DNA of 64,000 nt from JAJDXW01 sp965223775 (GCA_965223775.1 OZ245021.1:3100001-3164000); one strand, 5' to 3'. Shown: positions 32,401-41,851, counted from the first letter of the stretch. The notes: generated by a model from the letters alone, not told the origin. Made by a program: numbers and translations.

Positions 32401-33321
32401 TCAATCCGGGGCGTAGCCGAGCGTCCGGGCGTTGTAGAACACCCCCCCATCCTGGGCGACGACGCTGTACATCATCTCCGGCCCCCGGTTGTGGTGGGAG
32501 TGCAGGGCCGACGGCGGGGTCACCATGACCGCGCGGTCCAACCAGTCCACCTTCCGGCCGTCCACCATCGAGTGGACCCCTTCGCCCTGCACGCACAGGG
32601 TCAGCGCCGCCGCGTTGTGCCGGTGCGGGGGCTGGTCGTCGTCGGGCAGGAGAGAGTTGTAGGCGAATGCGACGGTGGGGGTCGCGAGGTGGGTCGCCTC
32701 GAGGCCGGAGCGACTGAACAGGACCGCCTTCCCGGACTGCTTTCCGTCGTCGACCCGCTGATGGATGCGCACCATCTCGGCCTCGATGGCCTCGGCCGGG
32801 TAGTGCACCGCCCCGGCGCCGTCGCGGAGCGGACTCTCTCCGATCCCGAAATAGGAGAGAACCGGCTCGTCGGTCACCATCCACAGGAGCGCGCGCCCGC
32901 CGCCGTCGGCCCGGATCCGGGTGGAGCCTCCCGCTCCCGGCAGGACGAACACGTCGCCCGCCGCCCATGCGAACCGGTCGTCTCCCTTCTCGACCTCGCC
33001 GCTTCCTTCCATCACGTAGCACGCCTCGCCCGACGACGCGAGATCGAAGGCGATCTCGTCGCCGCCTTCGACGCGCACGTAGCGGGCGAGCAGGTTCGGG
33101 ACGGTCGCGGGATAGTCGAGCCCGATCCGGCCGGAAAGGTCGAGCGGGATGAGGGCGGTACCGGTGCGCTCGTCGAGCGCCCGGTCACGTTCGGCGACGA
33201 AGACGTGGCCCGGGACGTGCGGCTGACCCTGCTGGAAGTTGTTGGCGGCGGACCAGTAGAGCGCGCGTTGCGCATAGGCAGAGTCGAGGGCGGACGTCAC
33301 CAGGCTGGCGGCGGTACTCAT
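32401..33321 (-). CDS. Bicupin dioxygenase, gentisate 1,2-dioxygenase-like
   Basis: 306 residues from ATG 33321, with GAGGAGAAG upstream. Two cupin domains: the first around 60-140 (GEACYVMEGSGEVEKGDDRFAWAAGDVFVLPG), the second from about 205 with HRHNAAALTLCVQGEGVHSMVDG, which supplies likely iron-binding histidines, and HSHHNRG later. Family members cleave gentisate, hydroxynaphthoate or salicylate rings. Substrate here is not readable; the neighbouring oxygenases, hydrolase and VOC protein suggest a catabolic cluster. Confidence 0.75.
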   Translation of the reverse strand: MSTAASLVTSALDSAYAQRALYWSAANNFQQGQPHVPGHVFVAERDRALDERTGTALIPLDLSGRIGLDYPATVPNLLARYVRVEGGDEIAFDLASSGEACYVMEGSGEVEKGDDRFAWAAGDVFVLPGAGGSTRIRADGGGRALLWMVTDEPVLSYFGIGESPLRDGAGAVHYPAEAIEAEMVRIHQRVDDGKQSGKAVLFSRSGLEATHLATPTVAFAYNSLLPDDDQPPHRHNAAALTLCVQGEGVHSMVDGRKVDWLDRAVMVTPPSALHSHHNRGPEMMYSVVAQDGGVFYNARTLGYAPD

Positions 33322-33349
33322 GCTTTCTTCTCCTCGGGAACGGTTCGGT

Positions 33350-33910
33350 TCAGCGTCCGGTCTCGGCCTGGCTCCCGGCGTCCGGCTTGGACCGTTGCCA
33401 CTTGTCGAGCGCATCGCGAGCGGTTCGCGCACGGTCGTGCGCGCCGCAGGGCGCCTCCTGCGCCTTCTTCGCGGAGAGTTCCACGACGTATCCATTGGGG
33501 TCGCGGAAGTAGATGGACCGGATGAACCCGTGGTCCGCAATGCCGCGGGTCTCGATTCCGAGCGCCTTGCCCTGCTCGAACTTGGCTTCGAGCTCGGCGG
33601 GCTCGACCTCGAGTGCGATGTGGAGATCGAAGTCGTGCTGGGTCTTGAATTCGAACGGCCGGCCGGGCGCCTCGAAGAACGCCATGCACGACCCGTCCCC
33701 CATCGCGAAGAAGGTATGCAGGACGCTGGTCGATCGGCCCGTCCTGGTCTTCCCGATCTCGAACGCCTCCACGAGAGGGAGCCCCAGGAAATCCTCGTAG
33801 AACCGGCGGGTCGCCTCGGAATCGCGGCAACGAAAGGCCGCGTGATGGAGACCCTTGACGACCGGTCCGGTTGCGGTGCCGGACGCCGGCGCGCCTCCTG
33901 CTCCTTCCAT
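33350..33910 (-). CDS. VOC (glyoxalase/extradiol dioxygenase) family protein
   Basis: 186 residues from ATG 33910, with GGGGAG upstream. A single VOC domain covers about 18-148: GLHHAAFRCRDSEATRRFYEDFLGLPLV at the first metal His, DLHIALEV in the middle, and SIYFRDPNGYVVEL with the last Glu. The C-terminal 40 residues are charged and probably disordered. It is 28 bp upstream of the cupin gene on the same strand and likely shares its transcript. Confidence 0.85.
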   Translation of the reverse strand: MEGAGGAPASGTATGPVVKGLHHAAFRCRDSEATRRFYEDFLGLPLVEAFEIGKTRTGRSTSVLHTFFAMGDGSCMAFFEAPGRPFEFKTQHDFDLHIALEVEPAELEAKFEQGKALGIETRGIADHGFIRSIYFRDPNGYVVELSAKKAQEAPCGAHDRARTARDALDKWQRSKPDAGSQAETGR

Positions 33911-34264
33911 ATCGTCGATCTCCCCGTCCCGCCTCAACGGGCGGACATGCTGAGCCCCCGGGGCGCGCAATGCAACCTCGACACCGCGCATGTGCGAACC
34001 CTTCTGCGGCAATGCGCTCCGGTGGCGGCCCGGCGGCGGACGAACGATTCCAGGGCAATGCCCGGGTGACACCGAAGCGCCTCGGGAGCCGGCCGTTGCC
34101 CGTGCGCCGGCGCCGGCGTTGGCGTTGGCGTTGGCGGAAGTATTCTCAGGTGAAGAGCCCGTTCCCGTCGAGGCCCGGCCAGCCTGCACGGAGCGCCGGG
34201 ATTTCGTACCATCTTGCTCCGCTGGCGGCCGCGCCCCTTTCCGATCCACCTCCGGAGCCGATGG
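33911..34264. other. Divergent intergenic region with a short hexamer repeat
   Basis: 354 bp between the VOC gene and the divergent hydrolase gene, presumably holding both promoters. It contains GGCGTT repeated 3.7 times at 34115-34136, just before AGTATTCTCA. No supported gene is seen on either strand. Confidence 0.5.
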
Positions 34265-35227
34265 ATGATCCCCACCGACGTGCACCCCGAGATCCAGGAC
34301 TATCTCCGGCAGATGGCCGAGGTCGGGCTCCCGTCCATCCAGGATCTCACCCCCGAGGATGCGCGCGCGCAGTTCGAGACCGGGATGAAGGCCCGTCTCC
34401 AGGCGTTCCCGGCCCCGCCCGTCGCCGCGGTCGAGGACCGGACGATCCCGGGGCCGGCCGGCCCGATACCGGTTCGCGTCTACTGCGACTCGGCCGCGTC
34501 GGATGCAGGCCGGCCCGTGCTCGCCTGGTTTCACGGCGGTGGGCACGTCATCGGCAGCCTCGACACCCACGACGCCATGGCGCGCAACCTGTGCCGCGAA
34601 GCGCGATGCCTGGTCGTTTCGGTCGACTACCGGATGGGGCCCGAGCACCGCTTTCCGGCCGCGGTCGACGACTGCTTCGCGGCCGTGCGGTGGCTCGCGG
34701 GGCATGGCCGCGAGATCGGAGCGGACCCCGGATGCATCGCGGTGGGAGGAGACTCCGCGGGCGGCAACCTCGCCGCGGTGACCGCCCTCCTCGCCCGCGA
34801 CAGCGGTGGACCCGGGCTCCGCCACCAGCTTCTCGTCTACCCGGTCGCCGACTACCGGTGCCGGGGAGCGTCCTACGAGCGCTACGCGCACGGCTACGGG
34901 ACCCTGGAAGCGGAGTCGATGCACTGGTTCCAGCGTCACTACCTCACGGATCCGGCGGCCGAGGCCGGCGACTGGCGGGCGTCGCCGCTCCTCGCGGCGG
35001 ACCACGCCGGTCTCCCGCCCGCCCTCGTCATCACCGCCGAGTGCGACGTGCTCCGCGACGAGGGTGTCGCCTACGCCGAGCGCCTCTCCGCGTCCGGGAC
35101 GCCGTGCGAGCACGCCCCGTTCGCGGGCATGATCCACGGGTTCTTCGGTCTCCTCGGGATCGCCGGGGCGGCCGAGGAGGCCCACGCCCGGGCCGCCCGC
35201 GCACTGCGGGACGCGTTCGCCGCCTGA
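34265..35227 (+). CDS. Alpha/beta hydrolase, hormone-sensitive lipase family
   Basis: 320 residues from ATG 34265. HSL-type motifs: oxyanion-hole HGGG (WFHGGGHVIGS), nucleophile Ser in GGDSAGGN, acid in ECDVLRDEG and His in MIHGFFG. Such enzymes hydrolyse short acyl or aryl esters in the cytoplasm. It is the first of a plus-strand run with the 2OG oxygenase, thioesterase and MBL-fold genes. Confidence 0.9.
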   Translation: MIPTDVHPEIQDYLRQMAEVGLPSIQDLTPEDARAQFETGMKARLQAFPAPPVAAVEDRTIPGPAGPIPVRVYCDSAASDAGRPVLAWFHGGGHVIGSLDTHDAMARNLCREARCLVVSVDYRMGPEHRFPAAVDDCFAAVRWLAGHGREIGADPGCIAVGGDSAGGNLAAVTALLARDSGGPGLRHQLLVYPVADYRCRGASYERYAHGYGTLEAESMHWFQRHYLTDPAAEAGDWRASPLLAADHAGLPPALVITAECDVLRDEGVAYAERLSASGTPCEHAPFAGMIHGFFGLLGIAGAAEEAHARAARALRDAFAA

Positions 35228-35270
35228 GCGCGGAAGACAATCCGCGACGAACCACGCGAGGGGTCACGAC

Positions 35271-36296
35271 ATGGCAGCCGCCGCAGAACGTCAGCCAGAA
35301 CGCCAGGCCGGGAGACGAGGCGATGCCGCCGCCACGGTCCCCGTCATCGACGTCGGGAACTACCTCGCCGGCGCGCCCGGAGCCCTCGAAAGGGCGGCGG
35401 ACGAGATCCGCTTCGCGCTCGAGAACGTCGGTTTCTTCGTGGTCGTCAACCACGACGTTCCCCGCGACCTCATCGCCCGGGCGTTCGTCGAGGCGCGCCG
35501 CATCCATTCGCTCGATGCCGGGACCAAGATGTCGCTCCGCATGAACGAGCACAACAACGGCTACATGGCGATGGCCCGCTACACGGTGCGCACGGCCGAG
35601 GTCAACGCGGGCGCGGCTCCGGATCTCAACGAGGCGTTCTTCGTCAAGCGCGACCGCCCTCCCGAGGACCCCCTGCGGCGGAGCGGCCGGCGCTTCGTCG
35701 GGCCCAACGTGTGGCCGAACGACCTTCCCGGGTTCCGGGAGAACGTGCTCGCCTGCACGCACGCCATGGACGGATTCGGGCGACGGATGCTGCCCGCCGT
35801 AGCGTCCGCCCTCGAGCTCCCCCCGGACTGGTTCGACGCCGCGTTCGCGGAAAGCCAGTTCTCGTTCCGCCTCTCCCACTACCCGCCGGTCACCGCGGGG
35901 GAGAACCAGTTCGGCATCGCGCCCCACACCGACGTGAACTTCATGACGTATCTCCCGCAGTCCGAGATCCCGGGGCTCGAGGTCCTGATGCCGTCCGGGG
36001 AATGGGCCGCGGTTCCGGAGCTGCCCGATTCGTTCGCGGTCAACTCCGGCGACACCCTCCACCGCTGGACCAACGGGCGCTTCAAGTCCACCGCGCACCG
36101 TGCCCGCCCCCCGGTCGGGAAACACCGCTACGCGATCCCGTTCTTCCTCGGACCGCACATCGATACCCTCGTCGAGTGCCTCCCGACCTGCGTGGCGCCG
36201 GGGAGCGAGCCGCGCTTTGCGCCGATCACCTACGGCGACTACCTCGACTGGTGGTACACCGAGAACTACCCCCCCGACCGGCAGGACGACGCCTGA
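35271..36296 (+). CDS. 2-oxoglutarate/Fe(II) oxygenase, isopenicillin N synthase-like family
   Basis: 341 residues; ATG 35271 follows GAGGGG. The DIOX_N domain begins VPVIDVGNYL; the jelly-roll core binds iron with HTD (APHTDVNF) and the distal His in STAHRARPP, and KHRYAIPFF supplies the Arg for 2-oxoglutarate. The name refers to fold; antibiotic synthesis is not implied. It lies 43 bp after the hydrolase gene and probably acts on the same compound. Confidence 0.88.
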   Translation: MAAAAERQPERQAGRRGDAAATVPVIDVGNYLAGAPGALERAADEIRFALENVGFFVVVNHDVPRDLIARAFVEARRIHSLDAGTKMSLRMNEHNNGYMAMARYTVRTAEVNAGAAPDLNEAFFVKRDRPPEDPLRRSGRRFVGPNVWPNDLPGFRENVLACTHAMDGFGRRMLPAVASALELPPDWFDAAFAESQFSFRLSHYPPVTAGENQFGIAPHTDVNFMTYLPQSEIPGLEVLMPSGEWAAVPELPDSFAVNSGDTLHRWTNGRFKSTAHRARPPVGKHRYAIPFFLGPHIDTLVECLPTCVAPGSEPRFAPITYGDYLDWWYTENYPPDRQDDA

Positions 36297-36401
36297 ACAC
36301 GCGACCCGCCGCACCTCCGCCCCGCTCGCGCGGATCCGCCGCCCCCACCACCGGCGGCCGGACCCGGAGCTTTCCACCACGGACCAGGGACGAGACGAAG
36401 G

Positions 36402-37310
36402 ATGAGCAAGACCGGCTGGACCGAGACCTACCGCGGAATGGTGAAGGCATGGGAATGCGATGCCTTCGAGCACTTCACCGTCGCCTACTACTTCGAGCGG
36501 ATCGCCGACTCCATCTTCAACCTGCTCGACGAAGTGGATGCCGGCCCCGCCCACGCCCGGGACGACCGGCGCGCGCTCGTCACGGTGGCGACCGTCGGCC
36601 GTTTCGAGGCGGAGCTCCTGGAGAGCGACATCATCCATGTCGAGAGCGGATTCATCGGCTGCGAAGGAGAGATCGTCCGCTCCGGCCACAAGCTCTTCGA
36701 CTCGGGGAGCGGCCGTCTCTGCGCGGCCTTCACCGTCTCGCAGCGGTACATGGACCTGGAGGCCCGCAGGGCGGCCGCGATGCCCGCGCCGCTCCGCGCG
36801 GCCATCGAATCGCGCCTGGTGGAGTGGGACCGTCCGCCCGACGAGGCGCGTTCCGCTCCCCGGAACGAATCGGCGTTCATCGACTCGGGCCGCGACACCG
36901 TCAAGCCGTGGGAGATCGACCTGCTCGGGCACATGAGCGTGTCCTTCTACCTCCACCGCTTCTCCGACGCCAACATGCACGTGGTCGCCCGGTTCGGGAT
37001 CACCCCCGCGTACCTTCGCGAGAACCGCATCGGCTTCTCGACCTTCGAGTTCCAGGGCCGGTTCCGGCGCGAGCTTCGCGTCGGCGATCGGATCCTCATC
37101 CGATCCGGTCTCATGCACGTCGGCGGCTCCTCGATGCGGATCCTGCACCGGATGTACAACGTGCGCTCGGGCGAGCTCGCGGCCGAGTTCAGCCAGTACG
37201 GGGTGCACCTCGATCTCGACGCGAGGCGCCCGTCGCGGATCCCGGACGAGATGCGGGCGCGCGCGGTCGAGCTGTTGTGCGAGACCGGAGACGGGGAGCC
37301 GGGGGCGTGA
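36402..37310 (+). CDS. Double hotdog-fold acyl-CoA thioesterase
   Basis: 302 residues with two hotdog repeats: the first has WECDAFEHFTVAYYFERIADS (about 17-37), the second WEIDLLGHMSVSFYLHRFSDAN (about 171-192), both resembling the D-x-x-x-H motif of 4HBT thioesterases. GVHLDLDARRP closes the second domain. Likely cleaves an acyl-CoA in the pathway of the neighbouring genes. Its stop overlaps the MBL gene start (GTGA). Confidence 0.8.
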   Translation: MSKTGWTETYRGMVKAWECDAFEHFTVAYYFERIADSIFNLLDEVDAGPAHARDDRRALVTVATVGRFEAELLESDIIHVESGFIGCEGEIVRSGHKLFDSGSGRLCAAFTVSQRYMDLEARRAAAMPAPLRAAIESRLVEWDRPPDEARSAPRNESAFIDSGRDTVKPWEIDLLGHMSVSFYLHRFSDANMHVVARFGITPAYLRENRIGFSTFEFQGRFRRELRVGDRILIRSGLMHVGGSSMRILHRMYNVRSGELAAEFSQYGVHLDLDARRPSRIPDEMRARAVELLCETGDGEPGA

Positions 37311-38005
37311 GCGGCGACGACTCCCCGCTCTTCATCGAGCAGATCGAGATCGGCCCGATGAAGAACTTCTCCTACGTCGTCGGGTCGCGGACGACGCGCG
37401 AGGTGGCGCTCGTCGATCCGGCCTGGGACGTCGACGGGCTGCTCGGGCACGTGGAGGCGCAAGACCTGAAGCCGGTCGCGGCGCTCATCACCCACTACCA
37501 CCCCGATCACTGCGGGGGCGGCATGCGCGGGCGCCACATCGAGGGGGTGGCGGAGCTCCTCGCGAAGCGCGGTCTCAAGGTCTACGTGCACAAGGAGGAA
37601 GCAGACGGACTGCGCAAGGTGACCGGGCTCGAGGAGAGCGACCTCGTCCGGGTGGACTCGGGAGACCGGATGTCGGTCGGGGAGATCGAGGTCGAGTTCC
37701 TGCACACCCCCGGCCATACTCCGGGTTCGCAGTGCTTCCGCATCCGGAACACCCTCGTCTCCGGCGACACCCTGTTCATCCAGGGGTGCGGGCGGGTGGA
37801 TCTGCCCGGCTCCGATCCCGACCGGATGTACGAGAGCCTCAAGCGTCTCGCCTCCCTGCCGGACGAGACCATCCTGCTCCCGGGGCACAACTACTCCGAC
37901 GCGCCGCGCGCGACCCTGGGGGAGACGAAGCAGGGGAACTTCTACCTCCGGGTCCCGGACCTCGAAACCTGGCGCCGGTTCATGGGAGACTCCCCCATCG
38001 AGTGA
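37307..38005 (+). CDS. Metallo-beta-lactamase-fold hydrolase (glyoxalase II-like)
   Basis: 232 residues from GTG 37307, which overlaps the preceding stop; GGGGAGCC lies upstream. Metal ligands are visible in THYHPDHCGGG, HTPGHTPGS, SGDTLF and LPGHNYSD. The layout is that of glyoxalase II or persulfide dioxygenase relatives. Translational coupling to the thioesterase suggests a shared thioester or glutathione-adduct substrate. Confidence 0.85.
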   Translation: MSGDDSPLFIEQIEIGPMKNFSYVVGSRTTREVALVDPAWDVDGLLGHVEAQDLKPVAALITHYHPDHCGGGMRGRHIEGVAELLAKRGLKVYVHKEEADGLRKVTGLEESDLVRVDSGDRMSVGEIEVEFLHTPGHTPGSQCFRIRNTLVSGDTLFIQGCGRVDLPGSDPDRMYESLKRLASLPDETILLPGHNYSDAPRATLGETKQGNFYLRVPDLETWRRFMGDSPIE

Positions 38006-38110
38006 AACGCGGCCGTCCTCCGTGCCCGGACGGCGCCCGCCGCCCGGATCCCGCGGCCCCCGCTCTACAATGACGGCCGCGCGACGTCGTTCCGCCGGAG
38101 GCCAGAATCG

Positions 38111-38767
38111 ATGAATTCCCCCATCGTCGTCATCAACCCGAACTCGACGCAGGCCGTCACCGACGGCATGAGCGAGGCGGTGGAATCCCTCCGCCGGCCG
38201 GACGGGCCGGCCATCGAATGCGTCACCATGGAGAGCGGGCCGCCGGGGGTGGAGACCCAGATGGACGCGGAGAGCGTGGTCCTTCCGCTCTGCGACTACG
38301 TGCGGGGGCGCAACCACGATGCCGGAGCGTTTGTCATCGGCTGCTACAGCGACCCCGGGCTCCACGCCGCTCGGGAAGTCGCGCGCGCACCGGTATTCGG
38401 GATCGCGGAGAGCGCGATGGCCACCGCCCTCACCCGGGGCGACCGCTTCGGGGTGATCTCCATCCTGCCGGGCTCGATTCCCCGGCACGTGCGGCAGGTG
38501 CGGGCGATGGGGCTCGAGGCGCGTTGCGCCGGCGACCTGCCGGTCGGTCTCGGGGTGACCGAGCTCGGCGGGAGCGACGACGAAATCTACGCTCGAATGG
38601 AAGCGACCGGGGCGCGCCTTCGCGACGAATGCGGAGCGGACGTGGTGATCCTCGGCTGCACCGGCATGGCCCGGTTCCGGCGCCCGCTCGAGGACGCCCT
38701 CGGAGTCCCGATCATCGAGCCGACGCGCGCCGCCGTCGCCCTCGCCCTCGGCACGGTCGCCGCCTGA
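38111..38767 (+). CDS. Hydantoin racemase (Asp/Glu racemase family)
   Basis: 218 residues; GGAGG precedes ATG 38111 and TACAAT at 38066 may be the -10. The two catalytic cysteines sit in GCYSDPGL (about 77) and LGCTGMA (about 183), and the start IVVINPNSTQAVT is typical. It interconverts D- and L-5-substituted hydantoins. D-hydantoinase and D-carbamoylase follow on the opposite strand, so the three can turn racemic hydantoins into D-amino acids. Confidence 0.88.
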   Translation: MNSPIVVINPNSTQAVTDGMSEAVESLRRPDGPAIECVTMESGPPGVETQMDAESVVLPLCDYVRGRNHDAGAFVIGCYSDPGLHAAREVARAPVFGIAESAMATALTRGDRFGVISILPGSIPRHVRQVRAMGLEARCAGDLPVGLGVTELGGSDDEIYARMEATGARLRDECGADVVILGCTGMARFRRPLEDALGVPIIEPTRAAVALALGTVAA

Positions 38768-38833
38768 TACCCGGGCACCGCCCCTCGACGCTCCCGGCGG
38801 CCGCTCGAAAGCCGCTCGCGCGGGCTAGCCCGG

Positions 38834-39011
38834 AAATCTCACCAGCTTTCGTCGCGAGGGCGGCGAGACGGCGCTGTGACAGGCCGCACGGACCGAAGGA
38901 GCGCGTACGCGCTGGCGAAGGCGTAGCCGACACTACGTCGAAGCGGCTTGAGGGAGTACGGCCTGTCACAGCGCATGGATCGCCGTCCGCAGCAGGAAGC
39001 TGGTGAGATTT
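38834..39011. repeat. 178-bp imperfect palindrome between convergent genes
   Basis: Outer arms AAATCTCACCAGCTT (38834-38848) and its exact complement at 38997-39011; inner arms GCGCTGTGACAGGCCG (38871-38886) and its exact complement at 38959-38974. The stretches between outer and inner arms also pair partly. It ends 5 bp beyond the carbamoylase stop. It could be a non-autonomous mobile repeat, a REP-like element or a bidirectional terminator. No target duplication was established. Confidence 0.8.
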
Positions 39012-39016
39012 GCGGA

Positions 39017-39952
39017 CTAGACCTCGATCCGCACGCCGGTCTGCTCGACGATGCGGCCGTAGTGCTCCGGGCGGCGATGCTTGTCGAAGTTGAACACCGT
39101 GTTCTTGACGTAGTCGCCGAGGTCGAGGTCGCAGTCGAAGGCCACGACCTCGTCGCCCAGGGTGAGGGCGCGGGCCACGATCTCGCCGTTCGGAGCGACG
39201 ATGATCGAGCCCGCGATGAGCTCGTGCCCGTCCTCCGCCCCGCCCTTGGCGACCCCCACGACCCAGGCTCCGTTCTGATAGGCGCCGGACTGGAGGGAGA
39301 TGTCGTTGTGCAGGGTGCGAAGGTGCGGCGCCTCGGGGTGGTAGATGTTGAAGGTCGGGGTGTTGTAGCCGATGAGCACCATTTCGACCCCCTGGAGGCC
39401 CATCACCCGGAACGTCTCCGGCCAGCGGCGGTCGTTGCAGATCGCCATCCCCATGATTCCACCGAATGCCCGCCACACCGGGAAACCGAGGTTCCCCACC
39501 TCGAAGTAGCGCTTCTCGAGGTGCTGGAACGGGATGTTCGGCCGGTGGTCGGCGTGCCCGGGGAGGTGGATCTTCCGGTACTTGCCCGCGATCTCGCCGT
39601 CCGGGCCGACGAGGACGGCGGTATTGAACCGGCGCGTCCTCCCCTCCTCCTCCACGAGCTCGGCATAGCCGAGGTGGAAGCCGACCCCGAGGCGCTTCGC
39701 CTCCTCGAAGAGCGGCCGGGTCGCCTCGCCCGGCATCTCGCGCTCGAAGAACCGGTCCGCCTCGGCGAGGTCGTCGTACCAGTAGCGGGGAAAGAAGGTG
39801 GTGAGGGCGAGCTCGGGGTACACGACGAGCCGGCACCCGCCGGCCGCCGCCTCGCGCATGAGCTCGACGAGCCGTGCCACCACCTGCTCGCGGGTATCCG
39901 CGAGATGAATCGGTCCGAGCTGGGCCGCCGCCACCTTGAGCTTTCGCGCCAT
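39017..39952 (-). CDS. N-carbamoyl-D-amino acid hydrolase (D-carbamoylase)
   Basis: 311 residues, the nitrilase fold. Catalytic Glu47 (YPELALTTFFPRYW), Lys127 (GKYRKIHLPGH) and Cys172 (AICNDRRWPETFR) fall at the residue numbers known for the Agrobacterium D-carbamoylase, and those flanking motifs are specific to it. It releases ammonia and CO2 from N-carbamoyl-D-amino acids. ATG 39952 has GGAGGAG upstream. It follows the hydantoinase by 188 bp on the same strand. Confidence 0.93.
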   Translation of the reverse strand: MARKLKVAAAQLGPIHLADTREQVVARLVELMREAAAGGCRLVVYPELALTTFFPRYWYDDLAEADRFFEREMPGEATRPLFEEAKRLGVGFHLGYAELVEEEGRTRRFNTAVLVGPDGEIAGKYRKIHLPGHADHRPNIPFQHLEKRYFEVGNLGFPVWRAFGGIMGMAICNDRRWPETFRVMGLQGVEMVLIGYNTPTFNIYHPEAPHLRTLHNDISLQSGAYQNGAWVVGVAKGGAEDGHELIAGSIIVAPNGEIVARALTLGDEVVAFDCDLDLGDYVKNTVFNFDKHRRPEHYGRIVEQTGVRIEV

Positions 39953-40140
39953 CGTCGTCTCCTCCCTTCTTCCGTTTCCGGGCCGTTCCGCCGCAACCGG
40001 GCGCGCGCGTCGAGCCGCGCCGGTCAGCGGCGCGACCCGGCGACGCCGGCCCAATCGGGCCGTCCGCACGAATCCGCCGGGAGTTTGCGGCCGGTTCTCA
40101 TCGAGAAAGCCGTCCCGGCGCGCGGCCGGCCGGCCCGGGC

Positions 40141-41631
40141 TCAGGGCGCTTCCCGGTCGGAGCGCAGGCGGGCGCCGAAGTTTCGCGCCGGATCCATCTC
40201 GCGCACCGCCCGCCCGAGGGGCTCGGCGAGCCGCGGCAGTGCGCACGGCAGGAACTCGCCGCTGCCGCGGGCGACCTTGAGCTCACCGTCCTCCACCACC
40301 ACCCGGCCGCGGCTCGTCACGAAGACAGGCCAGCCCTTGACCTTGCGGCCTTCGTAGGGCGTGTAGTCCATGTTGTCGTGGAGCATGTCGATCGAGATGG
40401 TGACCTCCCGGTCCGGGTCCCAGATCGCGAGGTCCGCGTCCGCCCCCACCTTGATGCTCCCCTTGCGGTCTTCCAGGCCGTAGAGGCGGGCCGCATTCGT
40501 CGACGAAAGCTCGACGAAGCGATGGAGATCGATCCGCCCCGTCCCCACCCCTTCGCTGAACAGGAGGGGAAGCCGGACCTCGATGCCGGGGATCCCGTTG
40601 GCGACATGCTTGAAGTCGGGGTCATTGCCGGCCGCGAGCTTGCCCGACTCGTCGTAGCGGTAGGGAGCGTGGTCCGAGGAGACGACCTGGAAGGTGTCGT
40701 TCACCACCCCCCGCCACATCGCCTCGTGGTCCGCTTCGTCGCGGGGCGGCGGACTGCAGCAGAACTTCGTTCCCTCCGCCCCCGGCCGGTCGAGGTCCTC
40801 CGCGGTGAGGAAGAAATACTGCGGGCAGGTCTCACCGTACACCCGGAGCCCCCGGTCGCGCGCGGCGCGAATCGCGACCGCCGCCCGCTCGGTGGATACG
40901 TGCACCACCAGGATCGGGACGTCCATCAGCTCGGAGAACGAAATGACCCGCCCGGTCGCCTCGCCCTCGGCGAGCGCGGCATGCGAGATCGCGTGGAACT
41001 TCGCCTGGTAGTTGCCGGCTTCGAGCAGCCGATCGGTGAGCCACCGGATCATCTCGTAGTTCTCGGCGTGCACCATCACCATCGCCCCCTCGCGGCGGGC
41101 GAGCGAGAGCACGTTGAGGAGCGAGTAGTCGTCGAGGCGCAGCAGCTCGTAGGTCATGTAGACCTTGAAGGAGGTATACCCGTCGCGGATGAGTCCGGGC
41201 AGCTCCTGCCCGAGAACCTGTGGGTTGGCGTCGGAGATGATGAGGTGGAAGGCGTAGTCGATGACCGCCTTGGGCCCGGCGCGCGCGTGGTACTCCTCCA
41301 CGACCGCGCGGAGCGACTGTCCGCGGTGCTGGGCAGCGAAGGGGATGACCGTCGTGGTTCCGCCGAACGCGGCCGAGACGGTGGCGCTCCAGAAGTCGTC
41401 CGCGGTCATGAACCCGGAGGCGGAGAGCTGCTCGATGTGGCAATGGCTGTCGATTCCGCCCGGCAGCACGAGCTTGCCGGAAGCGTCGACGACCCGCCCG
41501 CCATCCGCGACCGCCCCGGCAAGATTCTCGCCGAGGGCGGCGATTCTTCCTTCCCGGACGCCAATATCGCAACGGGACACGTCCGCCGCGGTCACTACCG
41601 TCCCACCCTGGATCACCATGTCGTATGCCAT
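40141..41631 (-). CDS. Dihydropyrimidinase / D-hydantoinase
   Basis: 496 residues from ATG 41631 with GGAGAGG upstream. The amidohydrolase metal centre is visible: GGIDSHCH, the carboxylated lysine in FKVYMTYELLRLDD, the histidines of MVMVHAEN and LVVHVS, and the Asp in SSDHAPY. It opens hydantoin or dihydropyrimidine rings to N-carbamoyl acids. Next to D-carbamoylase and hydantoin racemase it is most likely the D-hydantoinase of that pathway, though pyrimidine breakdown is possible. Confidence 0.93.
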   Translation of the reverse strand: MAYDMVIQGGTVVTAADVSRCDIGVREGRIAALGENLAGAVADGGRVVDASGKLVLPGGIDSHCHIEQLSASGFMTADDFWSATVSAAFGGTTTVIPFAAQHRGQSLRAVVEEYHARAGPKAVIDYAFHLIISDANPQVLGQELPGLIRDGYTSFKVYMTYELLRLDDYSLLNVLSLARREGAMVMVHAENYEMIRWLTDRLLEAGNYQAKFHAISHAALAEGEATGRVISFSELMDVPILVVHVSTERAAVAIRAARDRGLRVYGETCPQYFFLTAEDLDRPGAEGTKFCCSPPPRDEADHEAMWRGVVNDTFQVVSSDHAPYRYDESGKLAAGNDPDFKHVANGIPGIEVRLPLLFSEGVGTGRIDLHRFVELSSTNAARLYGLEDRKGSIKVGADADLAIWDPDREVTISIDMLHDNMDYTPYEGRKVKGWPVFVTSRGRVVVEDGELKVARGSGEFLPCALPRLAEPLGRAVREMDPARNFGARLRSDREAP

Positions 41632-41851
41632 CGTCCTCTCCACCGGGCACGTTTCCCGGAACTGCCTCGCATCCGCCGCCCGAAGGCGGCCCTCCTGCGC
41701 CGTGAGCCTCTCCGTCCGGACGGACGAACGAGGCGCCGGTGCGTCCGCGCTCCACGCCGTGCCGAAGGGTGTGCTCCGCACCGCTCCCGGATCGCGGTCC
41801 GCGATCGGCGCCGCCGCACTTTACCCCACTATCCGCCTCGCCCTCCGGGCG

